A stretch of 64,000 nt of DNA. Origin: Caballeronia fortuita (GTDB lineage Bacteria; Pseudomonadota; Gammaproteobacteria; Burkholderiales; Burkholderiaceae). Of the stretch, positions 25,476-34,365 are shown one piece after another. Location: contig NZ_FCNX02000017.1 in NCBI RefSeq assembly GCF_001544835.2, positions 1-64,000 of the forward strand, given 5' to 3'. A program made the position numbers and the translations under genes. How positions within the stretch are numbered: the first letter of the stretch is position 1; every line of letters begins with the position of its first letter. Under the pieces are notes generated by a model. It was not told the DNA's origin. It saw only the letters and a program-made list of their open reading frames with translations, and made no database searches.

Positions 25476-26573
25476 TCATGGCATCGGGTTGGCCTTGATG
25501 AAGTCACGTACGGTATCGAAGCGTGATTTGCGCGTTTTACCGTCGTCGTGGATCACGCCGTAGTTGCCATCGCCGCCGAAGCGCTGATCGTCGTATAGCT
25601 CGTACAAGGTCACGTTCTGAATGTTGTAAGTCTTCGCGAGCGACACGAATCCCTTCAACGCATCCTTGCCGACGAGATAGCCGCCGGGGTCCGCGTGCGT
25701 CGGCCGGACGCCGTATTCGGTAATCCAGATCGGCTTGCCGTAACTGTCGCGCAGGCGCTCCAGCACGTTGACCTTCTTGTCGCCGGCCGCCGTGATCGAG
25801 CCCATGTTCGAGTACCAGTGCCACGCGGTGATGTCCCATTGGGGAATCGGATGGCCGCGCGTGCCGTCCGGCTGGGTGCCTGCATACAGCATGTCGGTGA
25901 AGCCGTAATGCAGCCAGCTGAACGACGTGAGCAGGATTTTCGCGTCAGGATTCGTCTCGCGGATGCCTTTGATGAGACCGAGGATCGACCCGCGCGCCTT
26001 CGTGAACATCGCGTTGTCATAGTCCTTTGGATGCTCGCCGCTGCGGTCCGATCCGAGGATGGTCCAGTTATCGTATTCGTTGCCGACCTGATAGTACGTA
26101 ACGAGGCCTTTCAGAACACGCCCGGCGGTCTTGCCGAGCGCATAGCCGCGCTCGAAGGTTTCCTGTTCGTTTGCGCGCTTCTCCGGCTCGAAAGGTGTGA
26201 CGAGCGCGAGCACGCCGATGCATTGCTTCGCCGCGGCGCGAGCGAAATCGGCGACCATGTGTGCGCTCGTTTCGCTCGATACATCTTGCGCGTACATCGT
26301 GACACCGAGATCGCGGAGTTGTGAAATCTGCAAGTCGTAGTCACTCGTGCCGTAAGCACCGTGGTGTTCCAGATGTCCGGCGATGCCGTAGAACACGCCT
26401 TTCGACTCGTTGCCGCACGCGATCTTCGGCGCGGCCGTGCTCACCGCATGTCCCTTACCGCTCGCCGACGGACTGCTGTGATAGGCATCGGACGAGCCGC
26501 TGCGCGCATAGATCAGCACCGACGCGCAGCATAGCGCACCAAAGAGGGTTACCGCGGCCAACAAAGTTCGCAT
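25476..26573 (-). CDS. Secreted clan GH-A glycoside hydrolase
   Basis: From the ATG at 26573 the protein has 365 aa with a hydrophobic export segment (MRTLLAAVTLFGALCCASVLIYA). The catalytic domain is a (beta/alpha)8 barrel by pattern: the acid/base glutamate is in YYQVGNEYDNW (about residue 165) and the nucleophile in IWITEYGVRP (about 285), the two NE/TEYG signatures of clan GH-A; DITAWHWYSNMG lies between them. The exact family (GH5, 39 or similar) cannot be told. Hydrolases inside exopolysaccharide loci usually trim the polymer in the periplasm. The frame opens earlier (26621) but without family similarity. Confidence 0.85.
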   Translation of the reverse strand: MRTLLAAVTLFGALCCASVLIYARSGSSDAYHSSPSASGKGHAVSTAAPKIACGNESKGVFYGIAGHLEHHGAYGTSDYDLQISQLRDLGVTMYAQDVSSETSAHMVADFARAAAKQCIGVLALVTPFEPEKRANEQETFERGYALGKTAGRVLKGLVTYYQVGNEYDNWTILGSDRSGEHPKDYDNAMFTKARGSILGLIKGIRETNPDAKILLTSFSWLHYGFTDMLYAGTQPDGTRGHPIPQWDITAWHWYSNMGSITAAGDKKVNVLERLRDSYGKPIWITEYGVRPTHADPGGYLVGKDALKGFVSLAKTYNIQNVTLYELYDDQRFGGDGNYGVIHDDGKTRKSRFDTVRDFIKANPMP

Positions 26574-26648
26574 CGACGTTCGGGCCTCATGAAAGTGCGC
26601 GCCGCACTTCGGCGCGCACATCGTAACGATTTGACGCCGCCGCTTGTC

Positions 26649-27728
26649 TCACGGCTTGTCGATGAACTGCTTCAGCAGTCGCGCGCTTTCGGTCCAGCGA
26701 AACCGTTCCGCATGCGCGAGACCGCGACGCTTGAGGTCTTCGCTCAGTTCAGGCGAATCGAGCAGCTCGCGCAGCTTGCCGGAGATATCTTCGACCGAGT
26801 ACGGGTCGCAATAGATCGATGCATCGCCGCACGTTTCGGGCAATGCGGCAGCACGGCCGACGAGCGTCGGGCAGCCGTTGCGCATGGCTTCGAGCGGCGG
26901 AATGCCGAAGCCTTCGTAAATTGAAGGATAGAGGAAGCACGCCGCATTCTGGTAGAGCGCGCGCAGCTTTTCATCGCTCACGTAGCCCGCCTGCTTGATG
27001 TTCGGCGCGCTCGACAGATCATGCGCCTTGCCAAAGATCGCGGCATTCTTCATACCGACGATCACGAGATCGATTGACGGATCGTTCAGACGCATGAAGG
27101 CTTCGACGAGGCGCTTGAAGTTCTTCGTCGGATTCATGCTGCTTACCGCGAGCACGTAACGCCGGTTCGTCAGATCCAGTTCATCGATGACGGACACATC
27201 GGGCGTGATGTGATCGAGGTGATCCGCTGCGAGCGGCACCACGCCGATACGCTCGGCAGGCACGCCGACATGATGCGCGAGCCGGTCGCGCGAAAACTTC
27301 GAATTGGTCAGCACGCAGCTCGACGTGCGCGCGAGAATCCAGAACATCACGTGATACCAGGTGCGGAACTTCCACGAGAAGTGCGCGGGCGTATCGAACA
27401 CGGCGGCATCGTGCATGTAGATGATCTGGTTCGCGCGAAAGATCGAACCAGAGTTCGAAAGATTCACGATGCGCGATCGTCCCGCAAAGAGCGGCAACAC
27501 GATCTGCTCCCAGAAGACGCCCTTGCCGAAGCCGAGCTTGACGTTCTCGACGCCCTGCACGGGATCGAGCCCGGTTTGCGGCGGCACCGCGAGCGTCACA
27601 TGCGCGCCTTGCGGCAACTGGCCGAGCGCGGCGACGAGTTCGCGCGCGACGCGCTGCACGCCGGTGGTCTTCTGGCTCGTAAAGCGGCCGTTATATACGA
27701 GCTTGGTCGTGGCGATTGATGTGTCCAT
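26649..27728 (-). CDS. GT4 family glycosyltransferase
   Basis: The 359-aa protein has the GT-B fold of family GT4: KLVYNGRFTSQKTTGVQRVARELV at the start, the mid-domain YVLAVSSMNPTKNFKRLVEAF, and the nucleotide-sugar site FLYPSIYEGFGIPPLEAM with EGFG and the following glutamate. It resembles mannosyl/rhamnosyl transferases of capsule loci. It probably adds one sugar to the lipid-linked repeat unit on the cytoplasmic side. An alternative ATG at 27767, with a better ribosome binding site, overlaps the upstream gene by 29 bases and would add 13 residues. Confidence 0.9.
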   Translation of the reverse strand: MDTSIATTKLVYNGRFTSQKTTGVQRVARELVAALGQLPQGAHVTLAVPPQTGLDPVQGVENVKLGFGKGVFWEQIVLPLFAGRSRIVNLSNSGSIFRANQIIYMHDAAVFDTPAHFSWKFRTWYHVMFWILARTSSCVLTNSKFSRDRLAHHVGVPAERIGVVPLAADHLDHITPDVSVIDELDLTNRRYVLAVSSMNPTKNFKRLVEAFMRLNDPSIDLVIVGMKNAAIFGKAHDLSSAPNIKQAGYVSDEKLRALYQNAACFLYPSIYEGFGIPPLEAMRNGCPTLVGRAAALPETCGDASIYCDPYSVEDISGKLRELLDSPELSEDLKRRGLAHAERFRWTESARLLKQFIDKP

Positions 27729-27738
27729 GTGCGGGGCG

Positions 27739-28893
27739 TCAGAACTGGGAATCGGAGCTGGTTTCATACGAGGCGGCCTCTTTTGCACGGAGCGGTTCCC
27801 GCGTGTGCCTGTCGGAACCGAACTCGTACATCGAGAGCCATTGACGGAAGATCGCGTCCATCGAGAATCGCTTGCTTGCTGATGCCCGCGCCGCGGCGCC
27901 CATGCGTGCGCGCAGCGCCGGATCGTCGCGCAGGATCGCGATGTACTTCGCCATCTCTTCAACGCTCGATGCGACGAAGCCCGTCCCGCCGTGCTGCACG
28001 ACATCGCGATTGCCGACGACATCGGTCACGACGGCCGGAATGCCCGCGACCTGCGCTTCGATCAACGCGATCGGCATGCCTTCCCATCGCGATGTCTGCA
28101 CGTAAATATCGAGTCCCGATGTGAGTTCGAGCGCACGATCGCGCGTGACCCAGCCGCTGCACGATACCGCGCCGTTCGGCGTGCCCGCCGGCAACTCGCT
28201 CTCGTTGCCGCCGATCCAGAGGAAACGCACGGACGGATCGCGCAGGTCGGTCGCGAGCTTCACGAACGCTTCGTGATTCTTCTGGAACATCGCGCGGCCG
28301 CTCATGCCGATGAGCAAGCCATTGACGTCGGTATCGATGCGCGGCGGAATCTCCGTCACGTTGACGCCGTTCTCGATCATGCGAGCACGCCGCGCACGCA
28401 TCTTCGTTTCGATCTCCGACAGCTCGCTTTTCGAGCACGCGACGATGGTGCCGCCCATCTTCGCGGCGATGCGCTCGAAGCTCAGATAAGCGAACTGCTT
28501 GGCGGACGATACGTCGCGCCGCAGGAACGCAAGGCCGTGCGGCGAATAGAACACGCGTGCACGCGGCGCGGCGATGCGCGCGGCCGCGCGGCCGAGCACG
28601 CCCGCCTTCGACGAATGCAGATGAATCACCGACGGATCGCACTCCTTCAACTTGCGCGCGAGGCTCCACAAACTCGTCAGGTCGTTCTTCACGCTCACTT
28701 CGCGGAACATGCTGACGTAGGTGAGCTTTACCGCCGGATGAAAGAGCTTTGCGAAGTTGTCGGGCGTTTCCTGCCGGATGGAATGAAGGATCGTTACGCC
28801 GACGCCTGCAGCCGCCGCCCGATTCGATAGCTGCGTCAGCATGGATAGCACACCGCCGCCGAAGGCTTCGGTGATATGGACGATCTCTTTCAT
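27739..28893 (-). CDS. GT4 family glycosyltransferase (EPS)
   Basis: From ATG 28893 (MKEIVHITEAFGGGVLS) the protein has 384 aa. The N-terminal Rossmann domain has the acceptor loop AFGGG and the block VIHLHSSKAGVLGR; the C-terminal domain has LLIGMSGRAMFQKNH and the donor site YVQTSRWEGMPIALIEAQVAGIP, where the EGMP-x-x-LIE motif holds the GT4 glutamates. It is the first gene after a 560-base gap and is followed by a second GT4 gene 10 bases on. Donor and acceptor are unknown. A longer frame to 29025 lacks family similarity. Confidence 0.9.
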   Translation of the reverse strand: MKEIVHITEAFGGGVLSMLTQLSNRAAAAGVGVTILHSIRQETPDNFAKLFHPAVKLTYVSMFREVSVKNDLTSLWSLARKLKECDPSVIHLHSSKAGVLGRAAARIAAPRARVFYSPHGLAFLRRDVSSAKQFAYLSFERIAAKMGGTIVACSKSELSEIETKMRARRARMIENGVNVTEIPPRIDTDVNGLLIGMSGRAMFQKNHEAFVKLATDLRDPSVRFLWIGGNESELPAGTPNGAVSCSGWVTRDRALELTSGLDIYVQTSRWEGMPIALIEAQVAGIPAVVTDVVGNRDVVQHGGTGFVASSVEEMAKYIAILRDDPALRARMGAAARASASKRFSMDAIFRQWLSMYEFGSDRHTREPLRAKEAASYETSSDSQF

Positions 28894-29457
28894 GTTCAGC
28901 TCTTCAATTGGCGTCCCGCCGAGCACCCGCGGCGCAACGCAATGAGAAGGAATGGTCTGGTCGTATGAATTTGACGTGACACGTTCGCGCAAGGCAAACG
29001 CATCCGCGGCGGCATGCGTGGCCACCTTCAGGAACGCGTCAAAAACCGGGATTTGCGTGCTGCGGTACTAAACGCGCGGTCAAACGAGCGCGAGAAATAC
29101 ACACGAGATCCGGCGTAGCATTACTCGTTCCTTGAGAACAGGGATGCAAGCGATCCCTCGCAGGCTCGAACACGAACCTTGATTTATCTGCCGCGAGTTC
29201 CCGGACCAGGTCAACCTGGCCGGACGGGCGCCCCGATGTCGGTCTTTGCGAAGGTCATTCCGCGTCACGCCTCGGTATGCAGATCAGCCCGTAAAGCAGC
29301 ATTTTCCGCAGCGGACGTAAAGCCGATAGGTCGTAGATCAAAGATCAGCGCTTCTCAAGGCCGGAAGTGCAGAGCGGCTTGAGCACGCCTCCCGGTCCTT
29401 ACCGTAGACGTCATCGACGTCAGCCATGTTGCGCTGACCAATAAGGACGGGTGAAGA
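28894..29457 (-). other. 564-base intergenic region upstream of the EPS glycosyltransferases
   Basis: No convincing gene was found on either strand. A near-palindrome CCAGGTCAACCTGG (29206-29219) and several short inverted repeats are visible. Together with the next gap this is the longest gene-poor stretch of the exopolysaccharide locus and probably holds its main promoter and leader for the GT-hydrolase-wzc-wzy transcript. Confidence 0.45.
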
Positions 29458-29619
29458 TTATTTCGTAGCGGCGGCATTCTGCTGAGCAATCGCCCATTCA
29501 CAGATCTGCAGGAGAATTTGCAGATCCTTGAGCGGTACCGCAACCGACTGCATGCGCAGGCTCGCGGCCTGATCGGCCAGCTTTTGCACATGCTCGATCG
29601 ACATTTCTTCTGTTTCCAT
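29458..29619 (-). CDS. Putative small protein, 53 aa, inside the EPS locus
   Basis: This is a well-formed short gene: ATG at 29619, a ribosome binding site GAGAG 8 bases before it and a TAA stop. The product begins METEEMSIEHVQKLADQAAS and contains SVAVPLKDLQILLQICEWA; it reads as two amphipathic helices with an acidic start and no membrane segment. It uses ordinary codons and differs from noise frames, which are Arg/Ser-rich here. I do not recognise a family. It lies alone in the gap between wzx and the glycosyltransferases, so it could be a regulator or adaptor of the locus. Confidence 0.62.
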   Translation of the reverse strand: METEEMSIEHVQKLADQAASLRMQSVAVPLKDLQILLQICEWAIAQQNAAATK

Positions 29620-29916
29620 TCGGCAGGCTCTCTAAATTGAACACTGTTCGTACCAATAAGATATCGGTTCGAACTGCGGAGGTCGGTTCGTTGACTCACA
29701 TACTTAAATGCAACTTTAGGGTATTGCGCCAGTCGAACGCGCCCATTGCGCATTTTAAAGGCAGACAAAAAGTTTGCTTGAAGAAAGTAAATCGATAACT
29801 GCGTTACCAAATAGAATCACTTGTTACTTTTTATAACACGCCAATTTCACATTAATGTGTAAGCGCGCATAAGTGATGCTCGAAACCTCATAAGCCAAAG
29901 CGTATTTCGCATAAGG
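29620..29916 (-). promoter_or_regulatory. AT-richer intergenic region with a perfect palindrome
   Basis: The stretch between wzx and the small gene is visibly AT-richer than its surroundings (TTTTTATAACACG, TTTAAAGG). It contains the perfect 12-bp palindrome CACATTAATGTG at 29848-29859, a plausible operator. No intrinsic terminator of wzx is clear. It probably drives the small gene and the genes beyond it. Confidence 0.5.
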
Positions 29917-31197
29917 TCAGGTGGTTTCCGATCCCGCACTGCCGGTGATCGGACGCGCACGCCTGAGCAACGGCACGCCTTGCAGATGCAACGTGAACGC
30001 CATCGCCGCGGCCACGAGCGTCTCGACGACCAGCACCGTGGCGGCTGCGCCTTGTTCGCCGAACAGCTTCGCCAGCACGGCAAGCAGGCTGAAGTTCAGC
30101 ACCGCGGACGCCATCAGCACACGGCTGAACTGCGCCTTCATGCCGAGCGGAAGCATGGTCTGAACCCCGAAGAGATCCGTGAGTCCGACCATCAACGGCA
30201 CGAACGCCATCCAGCGCAACACCTCTACGGTAGGCAAGAACTTCGGTCCATACAAGAGTTTTACCGCAAGAGGCGCGCCGAAAAAAATACAAACCGAGAT
30301 CAGCGATACGATCAGACCTTGCACGACGAACATCTTGCGTAGAAAAGCGAAGGCATCGTCCTTGGCATGATGCATGAGAAAGCTCACGCGCGGATACGCT
30401 GCGGTCTTTAGTGGCTGAAGCATGTTCAAGGCCGCGCGGATGAGCTTGTCGCCCGCGGCGAAATAGCCTGCCGCCACATTGCCCGAGATGAACGTCAGCA
30501 GCACGATGTTGCTCGATGCATAGATATCGACGATCGACGTCGCGATGAACACGCTCCATCCATCCTTCAGACGCGCGCCGATGGTCTTCAGCGACACGCG
30601 CACGAAGTCGATCTCGCGCCGGAAATAAAGGTACGTGCAAATAGCGATGCCGGAGACGAGCGGCACGAGCGCATTGACGGCCATGGCGATATAGACATCG
30701 TCATGCTCGCGCACGAAGAGATACATCGCGGGAATGCTGAGCGCACGTCCGATGAATACGAACAGGCTCAACATGCCGAGATCTTCGATGCCCTGAAAGT
30801 ACCACGTCGGAATGAGCATCGCACCGACGGCCTGACCATAGCCGATGATGAGCAGTTCGCGATTCTCTTCAAGATAAGGTATGAAGGACGTCAGCACGAT
30901 CACGACAAAAAACCCTGCTACAGCGAGAGCGGCTTGCGTGAGGATGGTTTCCCAGAAGATCTTCGAGCGCATCTCGCGGCTCTCGCGGTTGATCGAGATC
31001 TTCGGTGTTGCGGTCAGCGAGAAGCTGTAATTCGTGATCGAAATGAAATAAGCGATGAAAGCCAGACCGAATGACAGGCGTCCATATCCGCTCGGACCGA
31101 GGACGCGCGCGAGCCACGGCAGCGTCAGAAGCGGCGCGAGATACGTGGACATCTGCAACGTCATCAGGATCGTGAAGTTCTTTCGAAATGAAGCCAT
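29917..31197 (-). CDS. wzx: Wzx-type lipid-linked oligosaccharide flippase
   Basis: The 426-aa protein is almost entirely hydrophobic, with about 12 helices, and matches the MATE/RfbX-like polysaccharide transporter pattern: MTLQMSTYLAPLLTLPWLARVLGPSGYGRLSFG at the start is the family signature (written here as two parts: MTLQMSTYLAPLL and ARVLGPSGYG). It would move the undecaprenyl-linked repeat unit across the inner membrane for Wzy. It is the first gene of the locus on the minus strand, divergent from the histidine-kinase-like gene. A GGGGA site precedes the ATG. Confidence 0.93.
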   Translation of the reverse strand: MASFRKNFTILMTLQMSTYLAPLLTLPWLARVLGPSGYGRLSFGLAFIAYFISITNYSFSLTATPKISINRESREMRSKIFWETILTQAALAVAGFFVVIVLTSFIPYLEENRELLIIGYGQAVGAMLIPTWYFQGIEDLGMLSLFVFIGRALSIPAMYLFVREHDDVYIAMAVNALVPLVSGIAICTYLYFRREIDFVRVSLKTIGARLKDGWSVFIATSIVDIYASSNIVLLTFISGNVAAGYFAAGDKLIRAALNMLQPLKTAAYPRVSFLMHHAKDDAFAFLRKMFVVQGLIVSLISVCIFFGAPLAVKLLYGPKFLPTVEVLRWMAFVPLMVGLTDLFGVQTMLPLGMKAQFSRVLMASAVLNFSLLAVLAKLFGEQGAAATVLVVETLVAAAMAFTLHLQGVPLLRRARPITGSAGSETT

Positions 31198-31812
31198 TGA
31201 ACGGTTTTTCCCCGGCTGGAGCGCAGCGTGATTTTATGACTATGACGCAACGGATACGAACCCTGCAGGCTCGCTCGCTACGAGTGAGCCATTGCGTGAC
31301 AACGCCGTGTGCGAATAGTTTCGCTCGTGCGTCTTGCCGTCGAAGCGGCGCGGGCCAAAGAGGTGCGCGCGCTCGAGTCCTGGCCTGACATCGACGCGCG
31401 GATAATGAAGGCAACGCGCCGGTTCCGGACCGTGAAGAGATCCGGAGAAAGCGCAAAGTGTATGCCAAAAAATATTTAACGATGTAAACCCGAATTCGTC
31501 AGTGGGATGGCACACGCAAATTCGCTGTGAACACGCGATCGTTCGGTTGAAATTTGCGGCGGGTGCTGGTAGACGCACATACGCGCGCGGCACATACGCG
31601 CGCGATGATGCCCCCGCGTTCCGCCGTGCACGTGGATTGCTGGAAGCGGCGCAGCGAGGCGCAGATAAAAGCGAAGTGCGCCGCTACCGTATGCGTCTTA
31701 GGCGCTCACATATAATGATCTGCACGGCTTTGCCCGCGCATCCGTTTGGTTTGCGCGCACCGGGCTCCCGCGACCTCCACCTCAACACCGACACACGCAA
31801 GGATCCATAACC
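31198..31812 (+). promoter_or_regulatory. 615-base divergent promoter region between wzx and a kinase-like gene
   Basis: No gene is visible. A perfect TATAAT (31711-31716) lies about 100 bases before the kinase-like gene on the + strand, without a good -35 box. A 14-bp direct repeat CACATACGCGCGCG occurs twice with one base between copies (31576-31589, 31591-31604). Near 31460-31480 there is an AT-rich stretch (AAAAAATATTTAACG), which may belong to the wzx promoter. Regulation is likely to be complex given the length. Confidence 0.5.
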
Positions 31813-32937
31813 GTGACAACGTCTTTTTCCAGTGCGGTCGAACCTGAAGGCGACGAGTCCTTCGATGCGGCCGTCGCGGGAAACGACGGCGTGCTGGTGC
31901 TCGACGCCGCCCAGCGATGCCTTTCCGCAGACGCCGTCCTCGCTCATCTCTTCGATCTCGATCCCGCCGCGCTCAGCGGCCGCGCACTCGCCGATACGTC
32001 CTTGCCCCGTCCGCTGGTCGCCGTGCTCGCCGAAGCGGCCGATGCCGCGCTGGCCGGCAACGGGACGCGCCGCGCGCACGTAACGTTGAGCGAGGCCGAC
32101 GCGCCGCGCGCCTTCTCGATCATCGCGCTGCCGGGCCCCGATTGCGTGACGCTGATCGTGTCCCCGGCAGCGGGCGCGTCGGATGCGGGGCAGGGCGTTG
32201 CGGACCGCATCGCCCATCTGCGTGCCGAAGCTGCGCTCTTCATGCGCGACCATGTGCTCTCGGTCGTGTCGCACGATCTGCGCGGGCCGCTCAACGCGAT
32301 TCATAGCTGGGGTTACGTGCTCGAACGCAAGGTAGACGCCAACGATCCCGCCGCGCAGCGCGCGCTCGCGGGCATTCGCTCGGGCGTCGAACAGCAGGTG
32401 AAGCTGATCGAACAATCGGTCGATACGACGCGCGCGGAAACCAAGGCGCTGCAGGTCGCGCTCGCGCCCGTCGCGGTGCGTCCGCTTCTGGAGAAGAGCG
32501 CGTCGCTCGCGCGTGCCGGCGTCGCGCGCGCGCGAAACGTGACCATCGAAATCGAATCGCCGCTCGCGGAAGAGCAACTCGAAGGCGATGCCGAGCGCCT
32601 CTTGCAGACACTCTGGCTCATGCTCGCGTTCGCATCGGAGGCGAGTCCGGCGGGCGCGACGGTGCGCGCGTCGAGCAATATCGAAGGCAGCATGTGGCGC
32701 ACGGATGTGCGTTTCACGGTATCGGCGCAGGCATTGGGCGATACCTCATCGCCGCATGTGCTCGAAGCATTCGCGCGCCGTCAGGCCCTGGAGCCGCGCG
32801 AGGGCGGACGCATCGCGTGGGGGCTTGCGCTGTGCAAGCGCGTGTCGGAGGCGCATGGCGGCGCGTTCGAGCATGGCGATATCGTCGATAACGCGGACGT
32901 GACGCTGTCGGTGCGCGTTCCGGTCGCAGGGATGTGA
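31813..32937 (+). CDS. Histidine-kinase-like protein with degenerate ATPase domain
   Basis: The 374-aa protein has an N-terminal PAS-like domain (about 20-115), a HisKA helix pair with the phospho-acceptor His in SVVSHDLRGPLNAI (about 152-165), and a C-terminal HATPase-like part. The ATP site is abnormal: the N box reads LLQTLWLMLAFASEAS without the usual asparagine, and no DxGxG box is found where VRFTVSAQALG stands; only a GLALCKRVSEAHGG box is normal. It is soluble and has no adjacent response regulator. The start is GTG with AAGGA 9 bases upstream. It may be a pseudokinase or a sensor that works through a partner. Confidence 0.85.
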   Translation: MTTSFSSAVEPEGDESFDAAVAGNDGVLVLDAAQRCLSADAVLAHLFDLDPAALSGRALADTSLPRPLVAVLAEAADAALAGNGTRRAHVTLSEADAPRAFSIIALPGPDCVTLIVSPAAGASDAGQGVADRIAHLRAEAALFMRDHVLSVVSHDLRGPLNAIHSWGYVLERKVDANDPAAQRALAGIRSGVEQQVKLIEQSVDTTRAETKALQVALAPVAVRPLLEKSASLARAGVARARNVTIEIESPLAEEQLEGDAERLLQTLWLMLAFASEASPAGATVRASSNIEGSMWRTDVRFTVSAQALGDTSSPHVLEAFARRQALEPREGGRIAWGLALCKRVSEAHGGAFEHGDIVDNADVTLSVRVPVAGM

Positions 32938-32999
32938 ATTTGACTTTCGATCAGCTGTCACCCATATACTGACGCTTTCCACTTTCGAAGAGAGTTGCT

Positions 33000-34364
33000 T
33001 TGGCTCAGGTTGTCGCGCTGATCGGCGCATTGTTGCTCGTCGCGTTGAATGGCTTCTTCGTCGCGGCGGAGTTCGGGCTCGTCAAGCTGCGGCCCACGCG
33101 TGTGAAGGCGATCGCGCGCACCAACGGCTTGCCCGGCCGCCTGCTCGCGAAGGTGCACGGGCAACTCGACGCCTATCTGTCCGCGTGCCAGCTCGGCATC
33201 ACGCTCGCATCTCTCGGGCTTGGCTGGATCGGCGAACCGGCGTTCGCGACGCTTTTGCATCCGCTCTTTGCGCTGCTCGGCGTCGAGTCGGAGAAGCTGA
33301 TCGATTCCATTTCGCTCTTCTTCGCGTTCACGGTCATATCGTTCCTGCATATCGTCGTCGGCGAGCTTGCGCCTAAGTCGTGGGCCATCCGTCGCGCGGA
33401 GCAGGTCGGCCTGTGGCTCGCGACGCCGCTCTACGGCTTTTACTGGCTGATGTATCCGTTCATCTGGGTGTTGAACACGAGCGCGAATTTCGTGCTGCGT
33501 TTGTTCGGCATCTCGGGCGAGCATGGTCACGACGCGCATTACTCCACCGACGAACTCAAGCTGATCCTGCGCGGCCGGCGTCATGGCGGCGGTTCGTCGT
33601 ATAACGAGGACGAGTGGAACACGATCGCGCATTCGCTCGACTTCAGTCGCATGACGGTATCGGACCTGATGCGTCCGGCACATGAACTCGTCGGACTACG
33701 TAATGATTTGCCGATGCGCGATAACCTCGCTGTCATTGCGCGGCATCGCTTTTCGCGTTATCCGCTTTTTGCCGATGCGTCGGGCGAGCGCGTGATCGGC
33801 ATGATCCATTTGAAGGATTTGCTGCTGGCGGGCGATGGCGGCGCGCGCGGTTTCGACTTCAGCTTTTCGAAGGATGCCGCCGGGAAGATCGACAAACTGT
33901 CGCGCCATGTCCGGCCGGTGCAGTATGTCGCGCCGAATTTGTCCGCGCTCGAATTGTTCCGGCGCTTTCGCAAGGGCGCGCCGCATCTCGCGATCGTGGG
34001 GCGCAAGGGGGCGAAGCCGATCGGCTTCATCACGCTCGATAACTTGCTTGGCGCGCTCGTCGGGCAGATTCACGACGAGTTCCGTCAGGGCGATGCGGAT
34101 TGGTCGCGGATGGATGACGGCACGTTGATGGGCAAGGGGAGCCTGCCGGTGGTGTCGCTCGAGCGCGCGCTCGGGATCGATATCGATGAAGGCCGCGCGG
34201 AGTCGGTGGGCGGGCTTGTTATCAATGCTCTGGGCGATTTGCCCACCGAAGGGCAACGGGTCGAGTTCGATGCTTTCGATATCGTGGTCAAGAAGATGAA
34301 GGGGCCGAGGATTGTTTTGGTGCGGGTTTATCCAAGGGAGGAGGCGCTGGAGGAGGCTGAGTGA
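33000..34364 (+). CDS. CNNM/CorC family membrane protein (hemolysin-family transporter)
   Basis: The 454-aa protein has an N-terminal CNNM (DUF21) domain with three to four helices (VVALIGALLLVALNGFFVAAEFGLVKLR at the start, in two parts: ALIGALLLVAL and GFFVAAEFGLVK), a CBS pair (about 215-340, VSDLMRPAHELVGL and KPIGFITLDNLLGAL) and a C-terminal CorC_HlyC domain (about 365-445). Members are linked to Mg2+/Co2+ efflux; the name hemolysin is historical. The start codon is TTG, preceded by GAGAG; the sequence MAQVVALIG fits relatives. A T-rich stretch and the repeat element follow its stop at once. Confidence 0.93.
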   Translation: MAQVVALIGALLLVALNGFFVAAEFGLVKLRPTRVKAIARTNGLPGRLLAKVHGQLDAYLSACQLGITLASLGLGWIGEPAFATLLHPLFALLGVESEKLIDSISLFFAFTVISFLHIVVGELAPKSWAIRRAEQVGLWLATPLYGFYWLMYPFIWVLNTSANFVLRLFGISGEHGHDAHYSTDELKLILRGRRHGGGSSYNEDEWNTIAHSLDFSRMTVSDLMRPAHELVGLRNDLPMRDNLAVIARHRFSRYPLFADASGERVIGMIHLKDLLLAGDGGARGFDFSFSKDAAGKIDKLSRHVRPVQYVAPNLSALELFRRFRKGAPHLAIVGRKGAKPIGFITLDNLLGALVGQIHDEFRQGDADWSRMDDGTLMGKGSLPVVSLERALGIDIDEGRAESVGGLVINALGDLPTEGQRVEFDAFDIVVKKMKGPRIVLVRVYPREEALEEAE

Positions 34365-34365
34365 T

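Noticed and set aside
29355..29810. 151-codon frame overlapping the 53-aa small gene in another frame
   Set aside because: Its Arg/Ser-rich sequence looks random, while the overlapping 53-codon frame has a proper ribosome binding site and a sensible sequence.
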